Source: an uncultured Acidimicrobiales bacterium (GTDB lineage Bacteria; Actinomycetota; Acidimicrobiia; Acidimicrobiales; SZUA-35). Taken from it: a stretch of DNA of 46,779 bases. The notes beneath the pieces are model-generated. The model was not told where the DNA came from, ran no database searches, and saw only the letters and a list, made by a program, of their open reading frames with translations. A program made the position numbers and the translations under genes. The DNA is taken from positions 1 to 46,779 of the forward strand of contig CALAJV010000025.1 of assembly GCA_937922805.1 (NCBI GenBank), written 5' to 3'. Below, piece by piece: positions 24,308 through 34,511 of the stretch. The number at the start of each line of letters is the position of its first letter. Position 1 is the stretch's first letter.

Positions 24308-26239
24308 CTACTTGTTTTGAAGGATGAGGACTGGCTCGCTCGGGTCGGCTTCGGGTTGGAGCTGGTAATGTTTGGCGCTCGATGCCAGGTCGTTTTCTTG
24401 ATCGAAGGAGATCAATCCGACTTGTGAAATACCAAGCTCGGCAAGACGGCTCATTGTCGTTTCGAGCTCTTCTGGTTCCACCCAGAGCCAGCGGCCGTCA
24501 TCAAGGTGGTCCCACATCCAACGACCTGCTGGCGGAACAGTTGTAACAAATACTGGACCGCCACCCGGGCCGGCCAAGACCTGTTCCGCCTCGGTGACTT
24601 TGGTATCGAGGTATGCCAGTTCCGATCGGCTGGAACGAATCCGGCTGACGCCGAGGAATCCGAAAAGAAGCTGAGATGTCAGCAGTAACCCTACGAATAC
24701 GACGGGCAGCGAGCTCGTTCGACGTTCGACTAGTTTTTGGCAATTCACAACCGCCACCGGCACCGCGAGTGGGAGGGTGGCAGCGAAATAACGTCCACCC
24801 CATTCGGCGCCGCCTCCAAATCGATACTGAGTAGCGATTACCGACAACCAGAAAAGTCCGCAGGTTACTAGTGCAGCGAGAAGCACTGGATTTTTGATGT
24901 CTGCTTTGGTGGTCAAAGAGAGTCCGGAGAACAAACTCGGAAATGCTACCAGTAGCCCGGGAACCAAAACCGAGGGCAGCCCGGCCGAGCTCGAACCGAC
25001 CTGACTCAGAACCGCGGTAGCGGCAACGACTAATCCAACACCGATGGCGGCGAACAACAGCGGCCCTGAGCTTTGATCAGCCGATGAACTAGCTGAGCGG
25101 TATCGACGGGCCAAGACCCCGGAAGCAATGACAAGCATTGCTCCTACTAGTAGTAAGAGGCTGGTTAGACCAGTGCCCGTTGTCGGCCTCAGCCAGGTCT
25201 GATAGAAGCCGGCTAGCCGACCATCGACAAGACCGTAAACATCATCGAACGAAGCGGGCTTCAACGGTCCTTCGCCTGCCGGGTTAAGAGATTTGTCGAC
25301 TATGAATCCTGTTACTGCTCCGGTCAAAGCTGTGACCCCAGCGAAGGGAACGCCCGATGCCTTCGTAGCTCGATGGAGTCCAAGTAGTCCTAGTCCAATT
25401 GCGAAGCCAGCGAGCACCGCTTCAGTCCGAAGCAAACAGGCGGCGACGATCAGGACGAAACCAACTAAAACTGATGCTCGGGACGAACCCTCGATTTTGA
25501 GCGTGACTGATTCTTGTCTCCAGCGGTGGCGGCTAATCGAAGTTGTTGGGCTCGGCTGGGCTTGGGAGTGGCGGGCGAGCACGTAAAAGGCCCAGCAGAG
25601 AAGTGCAGCGACAAGTGTGTGAGCCCAGGCAATAAATGAGTTGAACAACATTGGGCTGCCCAGCCCCGTGCACCACAAAGCCACAATCCCAGTCCGGTTT
25701 TTCGTGTCGGGGTTTGAGTTAATGAGGTGTCCAAGTTTGGCCGCAACGGTCGATGCTCCGACGGTCCCTAGTATCGACATTGTTATCACGCCGCTATATC
25801 CGGCGATGGCATAAACAGCTCCGACAAGCCAGACCAAGGCGGCATGTCTGCTGTAGGGAAGGTAGCCGCCGTTAGATCCCCAAACTGTTAGCTCGATGGG
25901 GAATTGTGTGCCTTGTGGGTCGGCATCAGGAAACGGGTGAGCGACTTCCCATCCTTGCCCGGTTAACAACTGCTGTGCTTGGTAGAGCAAAGCCCCTTCA
26001 TCGGAGGTCCAGACGGCGTCGGTCGAAACAAAAAGAAGCAGGCCTATGAGCACGCAGAACAACGCGGCGGCGTGGACAGTCAGTTTGGGCCAGAAACGAC
26101 CCTGCGCCCTGACCTGCCCATGAGATCCACGATGCGTCTTGCCATTGGTCTGTTCGCTTGGCTGGCTAGGATTGGGTGTTGGCCGTCGAGGCGCGGACGT
26201 CGACGAAGATCCAGTAGCCATAGTTGTTCTTTCGTCCAC
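24308..26239 (-). CDS. Polytopic membrane protein, GT-C/PMT-like, unknown
   Basis: A 643-residue protein with a polar tail of about 50 residues, about eleven hydrophobic segments and a soluble C-terminal domain of about 100 residues. After the first segment comes TSDEGALLYQAQQLLTGQGW, resembling the acidic first loop of PMT/ArnT-type glycosyltransferases, where an Asp is catalytic. Two further blocks, LLRTEAVLAGF and AEWGGRYFAATLPL, recur in similar form in the divergent gene at 26374. Function is probably transfer of sugars from lipid carriers, but no substrate can be named. It converges on uvrB with only a 4-base gap. Confidence 0.8.
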   Translation of the reverse strand: MDERTTMATGSSSTSAPRRPTPNPSQPSEQTNGKTHRGSHGQVRAQGRFWPKLTVHAAALFCVLIGLLLFVSTDAVWTSDEGALLYQAQQLLTGQGWEVAHPFPDADPQGTQFPIELTVWGSNGGYLPYSRHAALVWLVGAVYAIAGYSGVITMSILGTVGASTVAAKLGHLINSNPDTKNRTGIVALWCTGLGSPMLFNSFIAWAHTLVAALLCWAFYVLARHSQAQPSPTTSISRHRWRQESVTLKIEGSSRASVLVGFVLIVAACLLRTEAVLAGFAIGLGLLGLHRATKASGVPFAGVTALTGAVTGFIVDKSLNPAGEGPLKPASFDDVYGLVDGRLAGFYQTWLRPTTGTGLTSLLLLVGAMLVIASGVLARRYRSASSSADQSSGPLLFAAIGVGLVVAATAVLSQVGSSSAGLPSVLVPGLLVAFPSLFSGLSLTTKADIKNPVLLAALVTCGLFWLSVIATQYRFGGGAEWGGRYFAATLPLAVPVAVVNCQKLVERRTSSLPVVFVGLLLTSQLLFGFLGVSRIRSSRSELAYLDTKVTEAEQVLAGPGGGPVFVTTVPPAGRWMWDHLDDGRWLWVEPEELETTMSRLAELGISQVGLISFDQENDLASSAKHYQLQPEADPSEPVLILQNK

Positions 26240-26373
26240 TTTGGGCCGCCAACTGACCGATTTCGACCGATTAGGCCGAATTTCGAGGTGTTAGCGTGTT
26301 GCGGACTTGAACCGGCAGAATCAGACCTTTGCTGGTGCTTACAGCCTGATCCAAATAGTGCCGATGGTTAGTC

Positions 26374-28143
26374 ATGACTGATGTAGACCTGGCGCCGTTT
26401 GCGCGCCTGCCAGCCCTGAACCGGCGCTGGCTAAGTATCTGCGTCATAGTAATGGTGTACATCGGGCTAGCTCTGGTCGCTAGCCCGGATGCCTACCTCA
26501 GCACAGATGTGGGTGGGAAAACGGCCAGTCTTCAAGCGATGGAATCGAGGGGAGACTGGAACCTCGACATGGGGTACTGGCTTGATCAATCCGACCCCGG
26601 CGGTCAGTTGTACCCATTAGCTCATTCTCGGCAGACCGCTAACGGCAAATGGGTGAACACCACGTCATTGCCAATGGTGTATGCCGCCCGTCCACTTTGG
26701 GCCATGGGAGGTCCAAGATTCGGGTTGTTGTTACCGATCGCCGGGGGAGTGGCGTGTGCTGTCATCGCTGGATCGTTGGCTACCCGAATTCGGCCGACCG
26801 CGAACGGGGTTTTAGCAACCTGGATCGTTGGTTTAGCTGGTCCAGTCGCCATTTATGCGTTCGACTTCTGGGAGCACACGCTCGGCCTGGCCGCCATGGC
26901 GTTTGGTGTGCTGAAGGTGATGGACGCAGTTTCGGTGGCTCCAGCGAACTACAGCTACGACCGAAGAAGCGTACGAGCCCTGTTGAAGTCGGGCGGAGCG
27001 TTGTCTGCATTGGCCGGATTGTCCTATGGCGTGGCCGCCACGATGCGCCAAGAAGCGCTGGTGTACGGCTTTATCGGTGGCGTTGTTCTAGTAGCTGGTT
27101 CGTGGCGTCATTGGGGCGTGCTCGCCAGCGGGCGTCGAGGGGCGACGATGTTGTTCTCCGCCATGGCTCCACTGGCCGCACACAGTTGGGCCGAAGTCTG
27201 GCTGCTTGGCGGTCTACACCGCGTGGAGCGAAGCGCGACAATTGCCGAGACCTCAACAGGGTTGTCGGCAAGGGCGGCAGCGGCCGCTGCCACGTCAACC
27301 TTTCCTTTCAACGGCTTCCATCTATTTAGCTACGTTGGTGGGGCACTTCTGACCGTAAGCCTCGTCTGGGCGGCAGCCGCTACGATTACCGGTCGCCAAT
27401 CTCGGGTGGCTTCGGTGGCGGCGTTGGTAGTTTGGTCAGCGGTCGGCGTTTTCCTGGTCTCGCTTGGACCGCGGTTTGTTCCAGGTCTAGTCCCGACAAC
27501 CCCTTTAGCTGTCGTCGGTGCTGTAGCCTTGGCCAGCTCGCGCAAATGGACTCCGTTTGTTCTCGGCCTCGGACCGGTTCCTCTTCTTTTCGCCACTCAA
27601 TACGCTGCTGGGGCGATTCCCCAATGGGGTGGCAGATACTTGCTACTGACCGGTCTGGTGCTCATGACCGCTGCAATTGCGCTGCTCCAAACTAAACGGC
27701 ATCAACATTTACTGATGATGGTTTCCGCAGCTGGCCTTGCAGTCACCGTCTTTGGGGCGACCTGGAGTGTGATTCGCATGAACACAATTGCCGACCAGTG
27801 GGGGCCAATCGAGCAACTTTCGGCGAACAATGAAGTGGTGGTATGGCGAGATTCGAGCATCGCTCGAGAGGCTGGGCCGTTGTCAATCGGAAACCGCTGG
27901 ATAAGTGCTCCGACGTTGACCGAACAACAATTAGCAACAATCATTTTGGACGAGCGACAGATCGAACAGTTCGTTTGGGTTGACTGGGCTGGAAGCGACC
28001 CTCCGGACTTCGAAGGCTTCGAGCCGGTCGAGTCACTGGCAGGCTTGGACTTTCTCGACCAAGAGCTGGTTCGGTATGAAAAATCTGGATCAGGGGCTGC
28101 GATGTCTGATGCCCGAACAGCTTCACCGGTAGCCACAGAGTGA
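26374..28143 (+). CDS. Polytopic membrane protein, apparent relative of the divergent neighbour
   Basis: A 589-residue protein with about ten to twelve hydrophobic segments and a soluble C-terminal part. It shares a plan with the gene at 24308: first segment, then a loop ending in STDVGGKTASLQAM (compare TSDEGALLYQAQ), then MRQEALVYGF (compare LRTEAVLAGF) and PQWGGRYLLLTG (compare AEWGGRYFAATL). This suggests an old duplication to give a divergent pair separated by 134 bases. A GT-C-type activity is likely but unproven. The ATG is preceded by only a weak purine tract. uvrA follows about 100 bases downstream. Confidence 0.8.
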   Translation: MTDVDLAPFARLPALNRRWLSICVIVMVYIGLALVASPDAYLSTDVGGKTASLQAMESRGDWNLDMGYWLDQSDPGGQLYPLAHSRQTANGKWVNTTSLPMVYAARPLWAMGGPRFGLLLPIAGGVACAVIAGSLATRIRPTANGVLATWIVGLAGPVAIYAFDFWEHTLGLAAMAFGVLKVMDAVSVAPANYSYDRRSVRALLKSGGALSALAGLSYGVAATMRQEALVYGFIGGVVLVAGSWRHWGVLASGRRGATMLFSAMAPLAAHSWAEVWLLGGLHRVERSATIAETSTGLSARAAAAAATSTFPFNGFHLFSYVGGALLTVSLVWAAAATITGRQSRVASVAALVVWSAVGVFLVSLGPRFVPGLVPTTPLAVVGAVALASSRKWTPFVLGLGPVPLLFATQYAAGAIPQWGGRYLLLTGLVLMTAAIALLQTKRHQHLLMMVSAAGLAVTVFGATWSVIRMNTIADQWGPIEQLSANNEVVVWRDSSIAREAGPLSIGNRWISAPTLTEQQLATIILDERQIEQFVWVDWAGSDPPDFEGFEPVESLAGLDFLDQELVRYEKSGSGAAMSDARTASPVATE

Positions 28144-28241
28144 GTAGAAAGCCGGCCATGGTGCTCGGTTATTAGTCGAATCGACCGGTTTGTCAGACCA
28201 GTACGTACGTTCGAGTGTGTTATGCGGCTACCCTCGGCCCA

Positions 28242-31112
28242 GTGGGAGCAAAAATCGTTGTTCGAGGTGCGAGAGAGCATAATTTACGCGGCGTAGACGT
28301 CGATTTGCCGCGAGAGAAGCTGATTGTCTTCACCGGTCTTTCCGGGTCGGGCAAATCATCGCTTGCTTTCGACACAATTTACGCCGAAGGCCAGCGACGC
28401 TATGTCGAGTCGCTCTCGGCCTATGCTCGTCAGTTCCTAGGGCAGATGGATAAGCCTGAAGTTGACTTCATCGAAGGGCTGTCGCCGGCCATATCAATCG
28501 ACCAGAAATCGGCAAGTCGGAATCCGCGATCGACCGTTGGCACAGTCACCGAAGTCTACGATTACCTTCGATTATTGTTCGCCCGGGTCGGAATCCCACA
28601 TGACCCTGAAACTGGAGAACAACTGGTCCGGCAATCGCCTCAGCAGATTGTTGATCGAATTTTGACTTTCGACGAAGGCACACGATTCCAAGTGCTTTCG
28701 CCGGTTGTCCGAGGTCGTAAGGGAACGTACGAAACGCTGTTTTCGGATCTGGCCGAGGAAGGATTTGCTCGGGCCATTGTCGACGGCGAGTTGATCGAAC
28801 TGTCCGGCGAACTGCCAGAGCTGGCTCGCTACGAGATTCACGACATCAAGGTAGTGGTCGATCGTCTCGTCCAACGAGACGGAATTGAGAGACGGCTGAC
28901 CGATTCGATCGAGACTGCGTTGCGCCTGGCTGAAGGCATAGCCGAGATTCAAATTCTGCCAACTAAGGGCAGTGATGAAGAACCAGAGACTGTCGTATTC
29001 AGTCAGTTCCTTTCTCGCCCAAGCGACGGGAAGAGTTTCGAAGAACTGGCTCCAAGGAATTTTTCGTTCAACTCGCCCTACGGGGCCTGCGGCGCCTGCG
29101 ACGGCCTCGGCACAACCTACGAGGTCGATCACCAACTGGTTGTCCCAAACATTGAATTGTCAGTAGCCGACGGAGCTCTCCATCCTTGGTCGTCACGCAA
29201 GAGTCAGTACTTCGAGCGGTTAGTTGGCGGTGTCTGTGAGCAAAACAAGATACCGATGGACAAACCGTGGGAGAAGCTCACGGCGAAACAACAATCGTTG
29301 CTGCTCGACGGCCCGTCAGGCAAAAGTGCCAAGTCCAAAGTAACTGTCCGCTACAAGAACCGTTTCGGGCGCATCCGAACGTATAACGCAACGTTTGAAG
29401 GGGTAATTCCTTATCTTCGTCGGCGCCATCGAGAGTCAGAATCAGACGCGGCCCGCGAACAAATCGAGGGCTACATGCGTGAGGTGCCGTGTCCGACGTG
29501 TAGCGGCGCTCGGCTAAACCCGCTGTCGCTGGCCAGCCTCATCAATGGTCGCAATATCTTTGATATTTGCTCGCTTTCAATTGGCGAGGCGGCGAAAGCA
29601 CTAGAGGGGCTCGAACTCTCGGAGCGAGATCACCTCATCGCCGACCGAGTCGTAAAGGAGATCAACGCCCGGTTGAGCTTTTTGCTCGATGTCGGCCTCG
29701 ACTACCTGAGTTTAAGTCGGTCAGCTTCGACGCTGTCGGGCGGCGAAGCTCAACGAATTAGGCTGGCGAGCCAAATCGGTTCTGGCTTGGTTGGCGTTCT
29801 CTACGTGCTTGATGAACCATCGATCGGCCTTCACCAACGAGACAACACGAAGCTGATATCAACGCTGTGCCGACTCCGTGATCTCGGGAACACCGTCTTG
29901 GTAGTAGAGCACGACGAGGAGACGATCCGGGTCGCCGACCACGTTGTCGACATTGGCCCAGGAGCTGGAGAGCACGGCGGAGAAGTTGTTTACAGCGGAG
30001 CGGTCAAAGGGCTCTTGAAACGACGAGGGTCGGTGACAGGTCAGTACCTTTCAGGTAAACGATCGGTGCCAGTACCAGCCGAGCGTCGTCAACCCATCGA
30101 AGGGTCGCTCAAAGTTCTTGGCGCCCGAGAGCACAACCTGAAAAATATTGATGTCGAGATCCCGCTCGGGTGTTTCGTGACGGTGACCGGGGTGTCTGGT
30201 TCCGGCAAATCAACCCTCGTTAATGGAATTCTTCTTCGAGCATTAATGCAGCGAATCTATAGCTCAAAGATGCCGCCTGGTCTGCACAAGTCAATAGAGG
30301 GCCTAGAGCACCTCGACAAAGTGATCGATATTGATCAATCACCAATTGGTCGAACCCCAAGATCAAACCCGGCTACCTACACTGGCGTGTTCGATCGGAT
30401 CCGAAAACTGTTCGCCATGACGAATGAGGCAAAGGTTCGTGGCTATCAACCGGGACGGTTCAGCTTTAACGTTGCCGGCGGTCGATGCGAAACGTGCTCC
30501 GGTGACGGAACCATCAAAATTGAGATGCATTTCCTGCCCGACGTTTATGTTCCATGCGAAGTTTGCAAGGGCGCCCGATACAACCGGGATACGTTGGAAA
30601 TTCAGTTCAAAGGCAAAAGCATCTCAGACGTTCTGAACATGCCAATCGAGGAGGCGCTCGAGTTCTTCGCCAACCAACCGGCGATCGCCCGCCATTTGCA
30701 GACATTGGTCGACGTCGGACTGGGCTATGTTCGATTAGGTCAACCGGCCCCCACTTTGAGCGGCGGTGAAGCACAGAGGGTCAAGCTGGCCTCCGAGTTA
30801 GCAAAACGCTCGACCGGTCACACGATCTATTTGTTAGACGAGCCAACGACCGGCCTTCATTTCGAAGACATTCGGCGCTTGCTTACGGTTCTTAGCCGGC
30901 TCGTCGACCAAGGGAACACGGTTTTGGTCATCGAGCACAATCTTGACGTAATCAAGACCGCTGACTGGATCATCGATCTCGGGCCAGACGGCGGCGACGG
31001 CGGAGGAACCGTTATCGCCACCGGAACACCAGAGACAATAGCTGCAAACACCAAGAGCCACACCGGGCGATTTCTACGAGACGTCTTGGAAACAGGCCGT
31101 AAGGCAAAATAG
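28242..31112 (+). CDS. uvrA: Excinuclease ABC subunit A
   Basis: The damage-sensing ATPase of nucleotide excision repair, made of two ABC modules. Walker A motifs are [12 protein letters not shown] and [12 protein letters not shown]; the signatures are [14 protein letters not shown] and [14 protein letters not shown]. Zinc modules are seen as CGAC with CPTCSGARL and as CETCSGDG with [10 protein letters not shown]. The start is unclear: GTG at 28242 gives [15 protein letters not shown], the usual UvrA opening (956 residues), while GTG at 28215 would add nine residues. Neither has a good ribosome site. Its separation from uvrB by two membrane genes resembles the loose spacing in mycobacteria. 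Confidence 0.96.
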   Translation: MGAKIVVRGAREHNLRGVDVDLPREKLIVFTGLSGSGKSSLAFDTIYAEGQRRYVESLSAYARQFLGQMDKPEVDFIEGLSPAISIDQKSASRNPRSTVGTVTEVYDYLRLLFARVGIPHDPETGEQLVRQSPQQIVDRILTFDEGTRFQVLSPVVRGRKGTYETLFSDLAEEGFARAIVDGELIELSGELPELARYEIHDIKVVVDRLVQRDGIERRLTDSIETALRLAEGIAEIQILPTKGSDEEPETVVFSQFLSRPSDGKSFEELAPRNFSFNSPYGACGACDGLGTTYEVDHQLVVPNIELSVADGALHPWSSRKSQYFERLVGGVCEQNKIPMDKPWEKLTAKQQSLLLDGPSGKSAKSKVTVRYKNRFGRIRTYNATFEGVIPYLRRRHRESESDAAREQIEGYMREVPCPTCSGARLNPLSLASLINGRNIFDICSLSIGEAAKALEGLELSERDHLIADRVVKEINARLSFLLDVGLDYLSLSRSASTLSGGEAQRIRLASQIGSGLVGVLYVLDEPSIGLHQRDNTKLISTLCRLRDLGNTVLVVEHDEETIRVADHVVDIGPGAGEHGGEVVYSGAVKGLLKRRGSVTGQYLSGKRSVPVPAERRQPIEGSLKVLGAREHNLKNIDVEIPLGCFVTVTGVSGSGKSTLVNGILLRALMQRIYSSKMPPGLHKSIEGLEHLDKVIDIDQSPIGRTPRSNPATYTGVFDRIRKLFAMTNEAKVRGYQPGRFSFNVAGGRCETCSGDGTIKIEMHFLPDVYVPCEVCKGARYNRDTLEIQFKGKSISDVLNMPIEEALEFFANQPAIARHLQTLVDVGLGYVRLGQPAPTLSGGEAQRVKLASELAKRSTGHTIYLLDEPTTGLHFEDIRRLLTVLSRLVDQGNTVLVIEHNLDVIKTADWIIDLGPDGGDGGGTVIATGTPETIAANTKSHTGRFLRDVLETGRKAK

Positions 31113-31239
31113 CTAGTCCTGCAGGCAACCTCAAAGCTATCGACATCGTGCAAAGCTATTGAGGTAGCGCTAAACGGTCGCCTAACGACGGTGCATCAAC
31201 TGCCGATGGGTAGTCCATGTTGGGTAAGCGGATGTTGTC

Positions 31240-32568
31240 ATGAGACCAGTGGCGCGCCCTTTGTACAACATCGGTGTAGTCGCTCTTGTGCTCGGTGCCG
31301 CTGCCCTTCACGGCCGATTCATGGCTATCGAGCGCTATAACCTCCTGGCTGATATTCGTCTGCTTTGGTGGCTTATCTTTCTGCTCGTTCTTTTGCCGAC
31401 GAGCTACGCTCTTGGTCTTCCGGAAACGTGTACGTCCCGAGCATCGGCCGCCATTCGTTCGTTGTCAGCCACTGCCATTTCGTTCCTAGCTATCTCAGCT
31501 ATCCAATCGATAGTGACCACCCCGCTGCTGCCTCGATCATCTACTGGGTTGGTCGTGGCCGTTTTGCCGATTTGGACTGTTCTCGGGTTGAACCTAACTC
31601 GAGATGCAGCCAGCCGAGCAGCCAGCCGAGATCGTGTGTTTCTGGTCGCCGAACGAGAAGAAGATCGGCAGACGTTGGCCGACGATCTCGCCTTCGGTTC
31701 AGAGCAGCCAGCAACGATCGTAGGGTTCATGGCACTCGATCAGTTGATGAGTGAGTGCCCACAGCCGGTGTTTCTGCGAACTGCCGAAGCGGCTGAGTCA
31801 TCAATTGTGGTTCTGGACTCCGGTTCGCAATCAGAACCGTTCGTGGTTGAACAAGCAGCCCAGCTGCACCGAGACGGCGTCCGAATCCGAACACTGTCGC
31901 TGTTCTACGAGGAGTGGATTGGCAAGTTACCGCACTCGGAACTGGCGCGAGTTTCGTTGTTGTTCGATATTGGTGAGCTTCATCGAATCCGCTATGTCCG
32001 AGCCAAACGAGTGTTCGACATCTCATTCGCCGTACTTGGAGTCTTGGCGCTTGCACCCGTCGCTACTGCCATCGCCATCCTCAACCCTTTCTTCAACCGA
32101 GGTCCGCTGCTCTATCGCCAAGATCGAGTCGGCAAAGATGGCGAGGTTTTCTCCATATTGAAGTTTCGTACCATGTCAGCCTCGAAAGCGCAGCCGACCA
32201 ATTGGACATCCCCCGATGATATTCGTATAACGCCGCTGGGAGGGCTGCTTCGGCGCAGCCACCTTGATGAGCTTCCCCAAGCCATCAACATCTTTCGTGG
32301 CGATCTTTCGTTGATCGGTCCTCGGCCGGAACAGCCAAGATATGTTGACGAGCTGTCACAAAAGATAGCGTTCTACGATGTTCGACACATCGTCCGCCCT
32401 GGTTTGACTGGGTGGGCTCAGGTGAAACAAGGGTACGCGTCGGATGAGGCGGATGCATTCGAGAAGCTGCAATTCGACATGTACTACCTTCGACGCCAAG
32501 GAGTGGCTCTCGACTTGAGGATCGCGTGGCGAACGGTGCGCAACGTTCTAAGCGGCGGGGGCCGATAG
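31240..32568 (+). CDS. Polyprenyl-phosphate sugar phosphotransferase (WcaJ/CpsE type)
   Basis: A 442-residue membrane enzyme that moves a sugar 1-phosphate from a nucleotide sugar to undecaprenyl phosphate, starting exopolysaccharide or glycan assembly. The N-terminal half has about four membrane segments and a CoA-binding-like linker domain (150-225). The C-terminal half is the conserved bacterial sugar transferase domain: KRVFDISFAVLG, ILKFRTMSAS, DELPQAINIFRGDLSLIGPRPE and RPGLTGWAQV. No polysaccharide cluster surrounds it; it sits alone between uvrA and uvrC. It might work with the neighbouring GT-C-like membrane proteins, which is inference. Confidence 0.92.
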   Translation: MRPVARPLYNIGVVALVLGAAALHGRFMAIERYNLLADIRLLWWLIFLLVLLPTSYALGLPETCTSRASAAIRSLSATAISFLAISAIQSIVTTPLLPRSSTGLVVAVLPIWTVLGLNLTRDAASRAASRDRVFLVAEREEDRQTLADDLAFGSEQPATIVGFMALDQLMSECPQPVFLRTAEAAESSIVVLDSGSQSEPFVVEQAAQLHRDGVRIRTLSLFYEEWIGKLPHSELARVSLLFDIGELHRIRYVRAKRVFDISFAVLGVLALAPVATAIAILNPFFNRGPLLYRQDRVGKDGEVFSILKFRTMSASKAQPTNWTSPDDIRITPLGGLLRRSHLDELPQAINIFRGDLSLIGPRPEQPRYVDELSQKIAFYDVRHIVRPGLTGWAQVKQGYASDEADAFEKLQFDMYYLRRQGVALDLRIAWRTVRNVLSGGGR

Positions 32569-32602
32569 GAACAAGACAGCAAGAACAGGCCGGGAAGAAC
32601 CG

Positions 32603-32634
32603 AGCCAGCCTCCGAATCGGATACGGAGGGGGCT
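32603..32634 (+). other. Hairpin between sugar transferase and uvrC
   Basis: CCTCCG (32609-32614) pairs with CGGAGG (32624-32629) around a 9-base loop, extended after a small internal loop by AGCC/GGCT. There is no T-run after it, so it could be an mRNA-structure or weak termination element just before the uvrC start. Confidence 0.35.
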
Positions 32635-32645
32635 AGCCTGAGGTT

Positions 32646-34511
32646 GTGGTCGAACGCCCGCCTTCTGGAACTATCCCTGACGAGCCAGGTTCGTATCAGT
32701 TCAAAGATGGTCACGGGCGAATTATCTATGTAGGTAAGGCCCGATCATTGAGATCTAGGCTGTCCAACTACTTTCAGAATCCGGTGAGTATGCACCCCCG
32801 GACCGCTCAGATGGTGGCATCGGCGGAGTCAGTCGAGTGGATCCAAGTTCGCAACGACGTCGAAGCGTTAATGCTCGAATACAACTTGATCAAGGAGCAT
32901 CGGCCCCGGTTCAACGTTCGCCTCGTCGACGATAAAAGCTATCCCTATCTCGCAGTCACTGTGGCCGATCAGTGGGCCCGGGCGCGAGTGATGAGGGGCA
33001 AGAAGAACAAAAACACGAGATACTTCGGACCGTACGCTCACGCCTACGCCATTCGAGACACGTTAGATCAGCTGCTTCGCACCTTCCCGATCCGAACTTG
33101 TAGCGACAACAAACTCGACCGGCACCACAAATTAGGCAAACCCTGTTTGCTGTTCCACATCGAGAAGTGTTCAGGTCCTTGTGTCGGGGAGATAACTGAA
33201 GCCGACTACCAGAAGCTGGTCGACGACTTATGTCGGTTTCTTGACGGCGAAACCGAGCCAGTTCTGGCCCGGCTCGAGCAAGAGATGGCCAGCGCTGCTG
33301 CCGAACTTGAATTTGAAAAAGCCGCCCGGCTACGAGACCGTCTAGCGACAGTTCGCAAAGCGATCGAGAAGCAACAGATGGTGGCCGATAGCAATGAAGA
33401 TTTCGACGTTGTTGGCATGGCTGAAGACGAGATTGAAGCGTCGATTTTCGTGTTCTTTGTGCGTCGAGGCCGGGTTACCGGTCGGCGCAGCTTCATTCTC
33501 GACAAGGTGGAGGCCCTCTCGGAGGCCGAGACGATTGATCGGGTTCTCGAAGGCATCTACGACGAGGAGCCGGTTCAAGGTATGCCGAAGGTGGTTTTGG
33601 TCCCGAAACCGTCGTCTGATGCTGACCTCTATAGCGAATGGCTTTCGCTGTTGCGTGGGTCCAAGGTAGAGATCCGGGTGCCTCAGCGAGGACAAAAGAG
33701 GGAGCTGCTGGAGACGGTAACTCGAAATGCTAAGGAAGAGTTCGGCCGTCACCGGCTGAAACGAGCCGCTGATCATAACAGCCGGGCGCGAGCCTTGAAC
33801 GAGTTGCAAGAACGACTTGGACTACCACATTCGCCGTTGAGAATCGAATGTTACGACATGAGCCACCTGCAGGGTTCTGACTACGTCGGTTCAATGGTGG
33901 TGGTAGAAGATGGTTTGGCGGCGAAGAAAGAGTATCGACGGTTCAAAATAAGGACCGTCGAGCAAAACGACGACTACGCAGCCATGGAGGAGGTGCTCAC
34001 GCGCCGCCTAACGAACTATTTGGTCGACCGAGAAAAACCAGTTTCGGAACGAGGGAAATTCCAATACCCGCCGCAGCTGCTTGTGGTCGACGGCGGCAAA
34101 GGTCAACTTGGGGTAGCAGTCAAAGTTGTCGAGAAGCTGGGACTGAGCGAGGAGATACCTGTATGTTCCATCGCCAAACAGTTCGAGGAAGTGTTTGTGC
34201 CTGGCCAGTCAGAACCCATAATCATTCCCCGGCAATCAGAAGCGCTGTATTTGTTGCAGCGCCTTCGCGACGAGTCGCACCGGTTCGCTATTTCTTACCA
34301 TCGCAAACTCCGAGATAAGAGAATGACTAAGTCAGTGCTTGACGACATTGCCGGGCTTGGTCCAGCCCGCAAGAAGCGTTTGGTGAAAGAACTAGGATCA
34401 ATCGCCGCGGTTCGCCGAGCCGATCTGGCTGATCTTCAACAACTCAGCTGGCTTCCGAGCGAGGTCGCTGAGGCGGTTTATAACAAAACGCATAAAGTCG
34501 ACCAACGATGA
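32646..34511 (+). CDS. uvrC: Excinuclease ABC subunit C
   Basis: The dual-incision nuclease of excision repair, 621 residues. The GIY-YIG domain for 3' incision is at 10-90 (PGSYQFKDGHGRIIYVGKARSLRSRL). A cysteine block (CLLFHIEKCSGPCVG) and the UVR motif (AELEFEKAARLRDRL) that binds UvrB follow. The RNase H-like domain for 5' incision contains ECYDMSHLQGSDYVGSMVV, and tandem helix-hairpin-helix motifs (IAGLGPARKKRLVKELGS) end the protein. The start is GTG at 32646. The end overlaps the methyltransferase start by 4 bases (ATGA). Confidence 0.96.
   Translation: MVERPPSGTIPDEPGSYQFKDGHGRIIYVGKARSLRSRLSNYFQNPVSMHPRTAQMVASAESVEWIQVRNDVEALMLEYNLIKEHRPRFNVRLVDDKSYPYLAVTVADQWARARVMRGKKNKNTRYFGPYAHAYAIRDTLDQLLRTFPIRTCSDNKLDRHHKLGKPCLLFHIEKCSGPCVGEITEADYQKLVDDLCRFLDGETEPVLARLEQEMASAAAELEFEKAARLRDRLATVRKAIEKQQMVADSNEDFDVVGMAEDEIEASIFVFFVRRGRVTGRRSFILDKVEALSEAETIDRVLEGIYDEEPVQGMPKVVLVPKPSSDADLYSEWLSLLRGSKVEIRVPQRGQKRELLETVTRNAKEEFGRHRLKRAADHNSRARALNELQERLGLPHSPLRIECYDMSHLQGSDYVGSMVVVEDGLAAKKEYRRFKIRTVEQNDDYAAMEEVLTRRLTNYLVDREKPVSERGKFQYPPQLLVVDGGKGQLGVAVKVVEKLGLSEEIPVCSIAKQFEEVFVPGQSEPIIIPRQSEALYLLQRLRDESHRFAISYHRKLRDKRMTKSVLDDIAGLGPARKKRLVKELGSIAAVRRADLADLQQLSWLPSEVAEAVYNKTHKVDQR

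Noticed and set aside
26649..27329. A 226-codon plus-strand frame inside the membrane-protein gene at 26374
   Set aside because: Arg/Ser-rich shadow in another frame, without membrane segments or motifs.
31126..31170. Possible terminator after uvrA (ACCTCAA ... TTGAGGT)
   Set aside because: Only seven outer pairs with a large unpaired interior and no T-run; too weak to list.
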